Shown: positions 8,483 to 22,278 of the stretch, in pieces
Numbering within the stretch: position 1 is the first letter of the stretch
How the letters are laid out: every line of letters begins with the position of its first letter
Source of the DNA: Impatiens glandulifera
Lineage: Eukaryota; Streptophyta; Magnoliopsida; Ericales; Balsaminaceae
Direction: 5' to 3'
NCBI RefSeq assembly: GCF_907164915.1
Contig: NC_061864.1
Location: 13,895,889-13,959,888, forward strand
Length of the DNA: 64,000 bases
Notes under the pieces: model-generated
Database searches by the model: none
What the model saw: the letters and a program-made list of their open reading frames with translations, nothing else
Told to the model about the DNA's origin: nothing
Program-made: the position numbers and the translations under genes

Positions 8483-11400
8483 ATGGCAGAAACAACTGTT
8501 ACTGAGTTTCCCGGTCGGATTTCGTGGAAAAGTGCCCTCACCCTGAAGAAGATTGTGAATAAGTTCGAGGAAATGGATCTTCTGGAGAGTGTGTACAATA
8601 CCCAGTTCAGATCATTATTCACAGCCCCCCTCTTGCAGTTCTCAGGAAGTATTGTTCATCAAATGTTGTTGAGGCGGTTAAGCTCAAACTCCAAGGAGAT
8701 AACTTTCATGGTGAATGGGCAAAAGCTTGTATTTGGTATGAAGGAGTATGCGTTGGTTACCGGCCTATGTTTCGGCGTTTATCCTGAGTTGGACCAAGAA
8801 AAATTGCGCCGTTGTCCACCTCTCTCGGTTAAATACTTTAAAGGGAGCATGAGTGTGAAAATGTGCGAGTTCGAGAAGGCTTTTTTCAAATGCAAAGACA
8901 AGGAAGATGCATTCAAGATGGGGCTGGTATGCCTGATTTGCCAGTACATATTCACATTTGACCCAAAAAGAGTTATATTTCCAAAAATACTCAACCTGGT
9001 GGAAGACAAGGACACTTTCTTCCAATATCCATGGGGGAAGGTCACCTTTAGAGCCACCCTCAAGGGTTTAAACAAGAACATGAAACACCTCTGTACCTCA
9101 TTTTTTGAGAAGAAAAAGTTGGCTGAAGATCCTTATGCTCCTTTTGCATATAACATCTATGGGTTCGCATTGGCACTTCAAGTGTGGACGTATGAGATCT
9201 TCGAAAACTTTATCCCTAAATTCGCCAGAAGGAATGAGATTAATGACCCTCTACGCCCAAGGTTGTTACTCTATCATTCCAACAGGAAAAACACATCGAT
9301 GGAGGTTAAGACTGCTCTAGAGACCACGGATGTGACTGAGATGGAAGAGTCCTCCATGGAGAAGAGGTTATACAGTGGTGATGTATTTGAGCAAATCGAC
9401 GAGACAGCTGATGATTTTTTTGAGGGATTTACTGATGGGAAGGTAATAAAAGATGATGTTGATGAAGAAGAAGAAGAAAGTGAACATGAAGAAGTTACTC
9501 CGATTCCCAAACCTGCCATGAGGAAGAGAAAGGCTGATGCTACTCTTAAAGAAGCAGCCAACTTGAAGAAGAAGCTTGCTTATGAATCGATTCCGGCCCA
9601 CATTCTTACTCCCCCATCCGCGACCTCAAGTCCTCGGGCTGACACACCTTCTCCTCGGGCTCCAACACCTACTGTTGGATGTGATTTTAATGAGATGAAG
9701 GAGGAGCTGAAAATAGAGTTGAAAGAGGAGATGAAAAAGATGAAAACAGAGCTCATCAAAGAGCTAAAAATCACAATCCAACAAACTCAACAAACTCACG
9801 TTGAGTCGTTCAAGAAGATGGTTTTTAATATGTCCACACAGTTGTTAGAAAAATCCAACAAAAGGATGTCCATATTATTAACCAGATTAGATGATATGGA
9901 GGATAATATAAAGAAGAAGAAGAGTAAGAAGAAGGATTCTAAGAAGGCTGTGAAGGTTGAAGAGGAAAAGACTACTGAGGTATGGAGATATTGAATTTTG
10001 CACTTTACATTTTATTTCGCTAAGTACATATCTGATCTAACCAGTACATATTTTGCAGGTTAAGGATTCTAAGAAGGATGTCGAAGTTGAGAAGAGCAAG
10101 GTTGAACAGGAGGAGGAGAAGAAAGAGGTATTCTGCGAACTTTTCGTTTCGCAAAGTAGTTTCCGTTTCGCAAAGTAGTTTCCGTTTCGCTAAGTTAGTA
10201 TTTTTCGTTTCGCTAAGTTAGTATTTTTCGTTTCGCAAAGTAGTTTCCGTTTCGCTAAGTTAGTATTTTTCGTTTCGCAAAGTAGTTTCCGTTTCGCTAA
10301 GTTAGTATTTTTCGTTTCGCAAAGTAGTTTCCGTTTCGCAAATTATTTGTTGTCGATTCGCTAAGTGTGAATTTTGTCTATTTTGTAGGAGACTGTGGGG
10401 GATGATGAGAAGGTGAATGATGGGACTGATGGGAAAGACGATGTAATGGAGGACAATGAGAAGGTGGAGGATGAAAAACAAGAGGACGTTGAGAAGGTGG
10501 AGGACGCACAGAAGGTGGAGACCGATGAGAAGGTGGATGATGATGAAAAGATGGATGAGGATAAGGTGGAGAACGATGAGAAGGTGGAGGACGCACAGAA
10601 GGTGGAGACCGATGAGAAGGTGGATGATGATGAAAAGATGGATGAGGATAAGGTGGAGAACGATGAGAAGGTCGATGATGAAGAGAAGGTGGAGGATGAA
10701 AGAAAAGACAACGATGAGAAGGTAGATGATGATGAGAAGGTGGAGGATGCGAAGGTGGAGGACGTAAAGATAGAGGTTGAGGCTAAATTGGAGGACGGTG
10801 TGGCTAGGGTGGATGATGTGGAGGTTGATCTGAAACTGAAGGATTTGAAAGTGAAGGTGAAGGATGAGAAGACTGTGGGGGATGTGAAGGCAAATGATGA
10901 CAATGATGACAATGACGATTTCCAGTTATACAATACTCCTCCTAAAGGAAATTATGGGAGGAGAGTGAGGAAGCCGAAAAAAGATGACTCGTACACCAAC
11001 CCTTCCTTGTCAAAAATGCCCAAGACAAAGGATCCTATGAAAGTGAATCACCTTCAAAAATTTGATGATGAGCTACTTCATAAAGTAAAGGCGTGGTTGG
11101 ATGATCCAAAAACCGATAATTCGACAACGGATTTACATACGGTTCAAGCAAAGAAGGAAGTGTTGGTTAGAGTTGTAACAAGGCTTACATGGATTGAAGA
11201 CGAGGTAAGTCGTTCAAATCAATTCATTAATCTTCGTTTCGCAAATTACTCTTCGTTTCGCAAAGTACTCTTCGTTTCGCAAAGTAATCTTCGTTTCGCA
11301 AAGTGCTCTTCGTTTCGCAAAGTGCTCTTCGTTTCGCAAAGTACTTACTTAGTCAATGTTGTTTGATATGTACTCAATGTATGTTGTATGCTCCCATTGT

Positions 11401-12076
11401 GCAGGAAATCGATGCATTCTGCCATCTTCTGCGGAAAAGGATTTCCTGCTATCCCAAAACATATAAAAATACACTTGCGGCAATTGGGGATTGCGTATTG
11501 TCGGATAGGATCAGGCGACTGCACAGGGATTTTATTAAGGATCCTGCCAAATTTCCAGTCGACGAATTCAAAGACTATTATATGGGCGCACCACATAGAT
11601 ATATGCCAGAGTGGTCTACAATTGACGACGTCTACATGCCAGTGAACATTAACCAGAAACACTGGATTTTATGTGTAGCACGTCTTCAAAAGTACCGCAT
11701 TGACGTGTACGACTGTGACGCCTATCTTTATAAGAATCTGGATCCTTATTTGAAACCCTTCTGCGACATGATTCCATGTATATTCGCCAAAACAATCACT
11801 CCCGGTGAGAGGGTAAGGTATCCTAATTTCAACTTCGAAGGCCCCCTCCAACCAATGACATACAAACGGTTTCCACACCCCAAAGTGAAAACCGCTGCTC
11901 CTAAGGTTGGAGAAGTCCCGCGGGCAACAGAGAGCGGGGACTGTGGGGTCTTCACGCTAATGTACATGGAACACTTGACCGCTAATCAACCCGTGCATAA
12001 TGTGACCTCAGAAAATATGGGATTTTTTAGGCAGAAGATGGCGGTCCGGTTATTCCATCAGATTATGGAACCTTAA
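8483..12076 (+). CDS. MULE-borne DUF1985 / Ulp1-type (C48) cysteine protease
   Basis: Four exons keep one frame: 8483-9979, 10059-10127, 10389-11204, 11405-12076 (1017 aa). Residues ~30-190 are a DUF1985-type region with the hallmark LVTGLCFG at 91-98. The middle is a Lys/Glu/Asp-rich, probably disordered linker. It includes an exact 29-residue tandem repeat encoded by two 87 bp units (10491-10577 and 10578-10664). Exon 4 is a Ulp1/SENP-like protease: His in KHWILC (~880), Asp in DVYDC (~897) and Cys in SGDCGVF (~974). Family members cleave SUMO or related conjugates, but TE-borne copies have no established substrate. All introns contain the TTCGC(T/A)AAGT repeats. The gene converges on the transposase gene. 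Start chosen as the first ATG after a TTTTGTAG acceptor; the leader is probably spliced. The junctions are inferred. Confidence 0.85.
10140..10375 (+). repeat. Core-motif array filling intron 2 of the protease gene
   Basis: About eleven units alternate TTTCCGTTTCGCAAAGTAG and TTTCGTTTCGCTAAGTTAG. They occupy nearly the whole 261 bp intron, which ends in a normal TTTTGTAG acceptor. Confidence 0.9.
11228..11345 (+). repeat. Core-motif array in intron 3 of the protease gene
   Basis: Six units of about 19 bp, CTCTTCGTTTCGCAAAGTA, begin shortly after the GTAAGT donor. Confidence 0.9.
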
Positions 12077-12520
12077 ACATTATTATTTGTAAATTGGATA
12101 ACTTATTTTGATGTATTGTAAACCTTGATGAATATGTTGGAAGTTGGATTATGTATTGTAAATTATTTTGTGTAAATTGATGTATTGTAAATTCGCAAAG
12201 TACTCTTCGTTTCGCAAAGTCCCTCCCGTTTCGCAAAGTACTCTTCGTTTCGCAAAGTCCCTCCCGTTTCGCAAAGTCCCTCCCGTTTCGCTACGTGTCT
12301 CCCGATTCGCTACGTGTCTCCCGATTCGCTAAGTGCCCTCCCCCATCAGATTGATTATATTTTCCATCTGTTTCTTTAGCAACCTTAATTCATTTCTCAA
12401 TTGAGATTGGATTATATAATGCCAATTGACAATATTTTAAACAAGCATTAAACCTCAATTAATTAACAACATACCAGTACCATAGTTCAATTAAAAACAT
12501 ATATTACAACATAGTATCTA
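12077..12520. other. Convergent gap between the two MULE genes
   Basis: 3' flanks of both genes. The section at 12188-12340 is an array of about eight core units with spacers ACTCTTCG, CCCTCCCG and GTGTCTCCCG, including both CAAAGT and CTACGT variants. The rest is AT-rich and non-coding. Confidence 0.8.
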
Positions 12521-15409
12521 TCAAGCTAAAGGTTCATATTGTTGAGATGATGAGTCATGCTGCTTAGATGATGAGTCATGCTGCTTAGATGATGAAGCTC
12601 GTGCAGTAGATGGTGCAGGCATCACTGCTTTGCATGTTGCCCTATTATGTCCAAGCCCATCACATGAGCTGCATCGTCTCGGGATCTTACGGACCTCACC
12701 CTGGGATGACCTACGCTTTGTTTGTGGCCTGCCTTTCTTAACCTTCACATTTGGTTTAAGACATGAACGTTGCTTGATATTTTCGGGAACATCCCAATTT
12801 TCTTCATCACCGGGAGGATAACATGTCTCGGCATATGAATTTATCCAACACTCAGTTGTGTAATACCTGTGTGTAGGGAAAATATAACGAATTATTAATT
12901 GGTTAAACAGAATGAACACGTGAGCTAGATATTAATACCTTGAACAGAAGTCATAAGAAACCAAATTCCGACTACGGGCAGCAGCCATTGCATGCGTACA
13001 AGGAAGACCCGAAACTTCGAATACTCTACAAGTGCAGTTCATGTCTTTCAAATTGACTTTGAAATGGGACTGATTGTCATGCACATAAAACTCGAATCGG
13101 TTAAGCGATTGGACTGTATAGAATCTGGCCTTCTCGAATCCCTCACGTAACACCTTCTCATAATTTGGAGATAAAACTTCTTCGTGATTAGACGCTCTTT
13201 CTCTTCTATCGTTAAACCATTGTTGTATTGTGAATCTTAAATACTCAGCCATTTCTGAAATGGGATACTTTCTGGCTTCCCTGCTCTGACTATTGAAACT
13301 CTCAGCATAATTGCTTGTCAGTTGATTGTATCGCTTACCGGGAAAAAATGCTCTACTCCATCTTGGGAACCCAATTTCTTCCAAATAGGCAGCAATCCTG
13401 TGATCTTTAACCTTGATTTTCTCAAACCACCGATTAAATTCTTGGACAGTGTATGCCCTTGAAGCCGAATCAAACTCCGCATGACACTTATCACTTTTAA
13501 ATTTGGCCACAATATTCATCTTTATGTGATATGTGCACGCGCCGTGGTCTGCTTCTGGGAAAACAGCGCACAAGGCATTAGCGATGCTTGGGTGTCTGTC
13601 GGATACGAAGACGAGATCATCAACTAATCCAATTGCGTCTCTCAGTTTTTGCATGAAATAAGTCCAGGAGTTATTATTCTCTGAATCAACAACGCCGAAT
13701 GCGACAGGATATAGTTGCTCATTCGCATCCAATGCAATAGCCACCAATAATTGACCACCCACCTTGTGCTTAAGAAAACTAGCATCAACACATAATACAG
13801 GACGGCAAAAGGATTTGAAACCCCTAATTGAGAGGCCTAGGGACATGAACATATACTTGAAGTGACCGAGCTCGTCTGTCTGTATGTCGGTTATGGTACC
13901 AGGATTACACTTCTCCAACATGTAAAGGTATGATGGCAGTATTCCATAAGAATCCTCTACCGTTCCTCGCACCGCTATTAAAGCATTTTCCCTTGCCCTC
14001 CATGCCTTATTATAAGTCAAAAATATCCCATAAGTTGTCTGCATGTCTTCAATTATTTTCTTAGGCAAGTGGTTATGATGATGGTCCATGTACTTGCTCT
14101 TCACGCACTGCCCAATAACCCATGCTGGTGTTTGCATTTTTTTCTTGGGCCTCGACAAAGTGGAGCATGAGTGTTGATGCTCAAATGTCCGGATCTCAAA
14201 CATCTCAGAAAACTTACCTTTCACAGCCCGCAAGCTCCACTTGCATGTCTCATCCAAACATTTGAGTTCCCAAAGATTTTTCCTTGACTTCTCCACTTTG
14301 AATTCAAAATGATTGGCCATCGCATATTTATATAGAGCAAGTTGAAGTTCTTTTTTATTTTCAAACAACGAACCGACTTCCAATACGGTTTCACTAGTTA
14401 ATGCCATCGCAAATGTGGGGTCTGGCGGTGATGTGTCTGTCGGGTCTGTCGATGGTGTACCCATTGAAGATCGTCTTGCACTAGATGGTGTACCCATTGA
14501 TGATCTTCTTGCACTTGTTGGTGTACCATTATTTGATGCCTTTTTTGCACTAGTTGGTGTACCCAATGATGATCTTCTTGCACTTGGTTGTATAGGTATT
14601 GATGCTTTCTCACCACTATTAACATGCAAGTCCTGAGTAAGTGGGATGTGAGGCAAAGAGGTTTCTCCGGCTTCATTTTGACTTTCAACAAAGAATTCCA
14701 AGGGTACAACAGGTGGAACAAATTTCTGAGTAAGTTGTGGTGGTAGTATACTTTCTTGAGTTGGGTATGTAAGTAGTGGTATCTTTTCTTTAGTAAACGC
14801 TGACTTCTCCACTACAGATACACACAATGGTGACACTGTTCGACCCAAAATCAAGCGTGATAGATATGTGTTCAAATCCCCATCATTATCAATAAAAACA
14901 GGTTTTGGATTTCTGATATTCGGAATATCATACTTCACTTGGAGCACTAAATCGTATGCTGATAACTGGAGATTAAGTCTATCGTAGAGTATATCAAGTA
15001 ATTCAGCATAACGAGTACTTTGGGGTAGATCAAATGTTTTGATTGAAGATGCATCAAAATACAGTATTCCATCAGCATCAAGTTTCCACTCTCCATTATA
15101 GAAAACGAAAACTTCAGCTGCAATATAAAAAACATGATTTGATTTAGAGACGTATAATTAATACTTCGCGAATCGAAAGGCACTTAGCGAAGCGGGAAGT
15201 CCTTCGCGAATCGTAAGGCACTTAGCGAAACGGGAAGGGCTTCGCGAATCGTAAGGCACTTAGCGAAACGGGAAGTCCTTCGCGAATCGCCAGGCACTTA
15301 GCGAAACGGGAAGTAAACCCTAACCAATCTCAGAAACCGAACATCAATAAAACATGCTTCAAATAGACGTACCTATTGGAACAGTGCTCGTGCACGTCGT
15401 CGAGCTCAT
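12521..15409 (-). CDS. mudrA-type MULE transposase (MULE + SWIM + CCHC)
   Basis: Three exons on the minus strand: 15409-15373, 15117-12939, 12866-12521 (853 aa, intact). The N-terminal part resembles the PB1-like region of plant MULE transposases. It is followed by a Ser/Pro linker with repeated SARRSSMGTP, then a MuDR DNA-binding region (~259-331) with C/H zinc ligands. The DDE-type MULE catalytic domain has D457 (CVDASFL), D519 (VSDRHPS) and E618 (TSNYAESFN). Downstream are a SWIM zinc finger (C707, C709, C719, H721) and a C-terminal CCHC knuckle (CSSCDGLGHNRATC). The tail repeats SSKQHDS. The first ATG follows a CT-rich leader and a TATA-like AATATAAG near 15541-15552. Expected role: nuclear DNA cleavage and joining at the TIRs. 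All three catalytic residues are present. Confidence 0.92.
15163..15316 (-). repeat. Core-motif array in intron 1 of the transposase gene
   Basis: Four units of about 36-38 bp each contain TTCGCGAATCG and GGCACTTAGCGAAACGGGAAG. Every unit therefore has the core in minus orientation plus a CGCGAA half-site like that of the TIR palindrome. Confidence 0.88.
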
Positions 15410-15585
15410 AGTGGATTTCGAATGAACTTCGCCGCCGAGATCTCCCCCGAGTTCGTCGCCGCCGCCGGAGTTTAGAGAGAAGGAGGAGAAGAGCGGGAAG
15501 AGAGAGAAGGAGAAGAAAAGAAATGAAAAAAAAGTACGGCGCTTATATTAAATAGTAAGGGCAATCTGGACATTTCACATATCGT

Positions 15586-15732
15586 CACTTCGCGAAACGC
15601 TAAGTGACTTAGCGTTTCGCGACGAGGGCAAAATCGTCCAAAAAAAATAAAATCACCACGAGCGCAATTAAATTATCAAAATTCCACCAGGTCAAATAAC
15701 CCGGTTTGCAAGGTCGTTTCGTCAAATTTCCC
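15586..15732 (-). repeat. Right TIR of the MULE
   Basis: Inverted copy of the left TIR, including the 31 nt palindrome (15591-15621). The outer terminus TTTCCC abuts the CATTATCC duplication. Confidence 0.92.
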
Positions 15733-15887
15733 CATTATCCCAGCTATTTTGAGTCAATAATGGTACTAAAGTAAATACATAATTATTTACAAAATCACAA
15801 CAATTATATTTTTGGACATTTTTTAATTTTATTTTTGATGGGAAGGATTGTAGTTTTTAATCATTAATTGCTACAAATTTCCATCCA

Positions 15888-15896
15888 TATAAATAT
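15888..15896 (+). promoter_or_regulatory. TATA box of the MADS-box gene
   Basis: TATAAATAT lies about 105 bases upstream of the ATG and only ~150 bases from the right end of the MULE. The MULE therefore sits directly upstream of this core promoter. Confidence 0.6.
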
Positions 15897-15992
15897 AGCC
15901 ATTGAGTGAGAACAAATTCATCAGTGAAAATATATTTCATTTTCCAATTGTTTCACAAATAAATATTGTTTCTTATTCACTTTTGTTAAACT

Positions 15993-16511
15993 ATGACCAC
16001 CAGGAGAAAGATGCAACTTTCCTTCATTGCCAATAACATTGCAAGGAAAGCTACATTCAGGAAAAGGAAGGGTGGTTTGGTAAAAAAGATGCACGAAATA
16101 ACCACCCTATGTGGGATCGAAGGGTGTGTCATCATAAATGACAAGAGTGATCCTCAACCAACGGTTTGGCCCTCAGAGGAAGGTGCTCGAAAGACTATCG
16201 AAAGGTTCAGGAGCCTTCCGATAGACGAGCAAAATAAGGGGACGGTGAATCAGGAGAGTTTCACCAAACAAAGGCTCGAGAAGATGGAAGAGAAGGTGAA
16301 GAAGCTGAGAGGAGAAAACCGAGAGAAGGAGGTGACGCTGAAAATGTACGAAAGCATGTGTGGTGACCCGTTGGTAGTGTCCTCCACTCTTAATGCAAAT
16401 GAGTGTGAGGAGGTGATCAATATGCTGAGCCGACACATAATGGAAATGGACATTGCTATGGAGACTGTCCGTAACCGTAACGAGGCTTCGTCTTCCAATC
16501 CCCTCCCCTAG
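15993..16511 (+). CDS. Type I (M-gamma, AGL80-like) MADS-box protein, short
   Basis: A single-exon, 172-residue protein. Residues 1-60 form a MADS domain (ARKATFRKRKGGLVKKMHEI, then LCGIEGCVII) of the type I M-gamma kind. It has the typical PTVWPSEEGARK segment and NQESFTKQRLEKMEEKVKK coiled-coil start seen in AGL80/PHERES relatives. Intronless type I genes are usual. Family members act in the nucleus as heterodimers in female gametophyte and endosperm. This protein ends at about half the length I recall for AGL80 (~320 aa), lacking a long C-terminal region. No frameshift is visible, so it is either a naturally short paralogue or truncated. The MULE right end is ~250 bp upstream and could affect its promoter. 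Confidence 0.9.
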   Translation: MTTRRKMQLSFIANNIARKATFRKRKGGLVKKMHEITTLCGIEGCVIINDKSDPQPTVWPSEEGARKTIERFRSLPIDEQNKGTVNQESFTKQRLEKMEEKVKKLRGENREKEVTLKMYESMCGDPLVVSSTLNANECEEVINMLSRHIMEMDIAMETVRNRNEASSSNPLP

Positions 16512-18757
16512 ACACTCCCTATTCCCTTAGAATTTATTTATGTTATTTACCTTTGTAGTTTCATATGTATCTATGTATGTCTCTCATGACATCATTTTTA
16601 TGAATGAACTAAGTTTTTTTAATTTAAGTAATTTTTTTTTTGTCATTCTTAATTTATGACATGTAGCTGTACAATGTACTTAATATGATATAAAAAACCG
16701 ATAAAAAAAATTACGGAAAAATATGACTTTATCTTTTAATTTTTTTAATTTAATTTAATATTTATTTTATCTATTTTAAAAATATTTCAAATTTGAATAA
16801 TATGAGTGCTAATTAAAAATAATAATATTGGTGATTAAAATATATAAATATATTAATTTGATTTATCAATTGTAAAAACAATAAATAGATTTATCACTTC
16901 TAAAAAAAAATGTTGATGCACTTTAATATTAGGTAACTAATAATAATATTTTTTAAAACAAAAATTTAAACAGTTTATTTCTAACAATTATTAATATTAT
17001 TTTTTAATAATAAAAAATTATTAAGTAAAATTATATTTTAAATTAATTATTTAATAAATATTTAAATAAAAAGTTAATATATTTAACATAATATTTGTTT
17101 TCTTTTAGTTTTATTATTTAAAAAATATTAATTATTTATATATATGTATACAAAAATCTAAAAAAAATACAATAAATAAATAATATATATATATATATTC
17201 AAATAATAAAACTAAAAAAACTATATTTAATATTATATTTTTAAATATTTTAAATATTTACTGAATATTCTTTATTTTAATTTATAATTTTCTATATATT
17301 TTTTACACTAAATATTATAATATTAAATTATTATTATTAAATAAAAATAATATTTAATGTTATTTTTTAATAAAAAATAATTATTATATATTTTTAAATA
17401 TATTATCAAATAAAAATAATTAAATAAAATAATTAAAAAACATTTCATAAAAATAATAACAGAAACCTTAAAATTATTTAAAAACTTAATTATTATTATA
17501 AAAAATAAATTATGACAGTAAAAATAACAATTAATAATTAATATTATTGTTTAATAAAAATTATTATTATATAAATTTAATATATTATTAATTAAAAAAA
17601 AGATAGAAATAAAAAAAATTGTTAAATGATAAAAAAAAACTGTAAAACAAATTAATAAAAATATTTAAAAATCCTGACATGTAATCCAGACAATGATAGA
17701 TATGAACACTAAATCCTACTAAATCAAAGATAAATTAAATATGCCACCTAATAAATCTTTCCTAATCAATTCTTGAATGTTGAAACCCTTATTATGAATC
17801 TGATTAAAACACGTATCTTAGATACCATTTTTGCATGAATTTCACATAGATAGATGCATATAAAAATAGAATAAAAGGAGGAATTAGTAAATATAAATAC
17901 TAAGTGAATGATATAATAATATGAGTTTATTTGAAAATACCTAAACTATATTATAATTAAGTTTAAATGAATAAATATTATTAATTTAATTAATATACAT
18001 TTAATTAAAATTTATTCTTGAACATTATTTTATTTAAATTAATATCTTAATAAGATATTAATTATTTTTAAATATTTTTTTTTTTACCTAAATCACCTAG
18101 ATCCAACTCCAAGCTCAATTTTTATAATGTATTTTATCAAATCTTTATCATTTAATTTGTAGATACATTTTTTTTTATAATATTATAACAAATTAAAAAC
18201 TCAAATAAATTAATTTTGATCTAATCAGATTATTTTTAACAAAATCCCCCAGCAAGATCTCAGAGTCAATGTTAAAAAAAAATAGAAAAAAAAACATAAA
18301 TTTCACGTGAACTTTATAACAAAAGTTAAATTATTTAAATATATAGACTTTTAAAAGAATCACATGAATATCTATTATTTATTGATACTTTTTGACCCGT
18401 CAACATTTTGAAAATTAAATTAAAAAAAAAATGTATACGTTGGTTTTAATTTAAATTTAATTTGACAGAGAATTAAATTTGAAAACTGTAAATATGAATT
18501 TATTTGAAAGTTATAGACCTTAATTAAAATATAAGCATATAATTAAGGACTATTTAATATATTTAACAAAGGCATATTCTCATAGGTTAAAACGATACCC
18601 TGGGCTGCCCAAGGTTTTTAGTGGGCCCCTAGTTTTGGATCTAAAATGAAAATATTACCATTCTTGTCGACCAAGAAATGAAATCATCACCGTTCAAATA
18701 GTCTGAGCCTTTTAAACAATCCAACGGTCAGGATCACGACAATCCAGTATCTGAAAG
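16512..18757. other. AT-rich intergenic DNA, nothing recognised
   Basis: Begins with the 3' flank of the MADS gene. It is mostly A/T homopolymer and TAATTATT-type sequence with no convincing ORF, TIR or LTR. The last ~200 bases, GC-richer with CCAACGGTCA, form the enolase promoter region. Confidence 0.7.
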
Positions 18758-18766
18758 TCTATAAGA
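18758..18766 (+). promoter_or_regulatory. TATA-like box of the enolase gene
   Basis: TCTATAAGA lies about 110 bases upstream of the start codon, ahead of a CT-rich leader (CTCTTTTCAATCTCTCTTCGG). Confidence 0.45.
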
Positions 18767-18868
18767 AAGTAGCTTCGTTTACTCCGATAGCATAAACACT
18801 TTGAATCAGGAACTCTTTTCAATCTCTCTTCGGTGAAATCGCTCTTCGTTTACTCAGAAAACGCATTA

Positions 18869-22278
<3,410 letters not shown>

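Larger units (their letters stand above)
6333..15732. mobile_element. Complete Mutator-like element with Ulp1 protease gene (9.4 kb)
   Basis: Termini GGGAAATTTGACGAAA...TTTCGTCAAATTTCCC form TIRs of about 147 bp. They are flanked by an exact 8 bp direct repeat CATTATCC (6325-6332 and 15733-15740), or 9 bp with one mismatch, as expected of a MULE target duplication. Inside are two convergent, intact genes: a DUF1985-Ulp1 protease (+) and a mudrA-type transposase (-). MULEs carrying Ulp1-like proteases are known in plants (for example Arabidopsis KAONASHI and melon CUMULE). Intact frames, conserved TIRs and a clean duplication suggest a recent, possibly autonomous copy. Repeat arrays of a TTCGC(T/A)AAGT core fill its non-coding parts. 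Confidence 0.93.

Noticed and set aside
8310..9601. Several minus-strand frames over the protease exon 1
   Set aside because: Opposite-strand shadows of a well-supported coding exon, with no recognisable domains.
10361..10933. 190-codon serine/threonine-rich frame on the minus strand
   Set aside because: Antisense shadow of the Glu/Lys/Asp-rich exon 3 of the protease gene; its composition is dictated by GAG/AAG/GAT codons.
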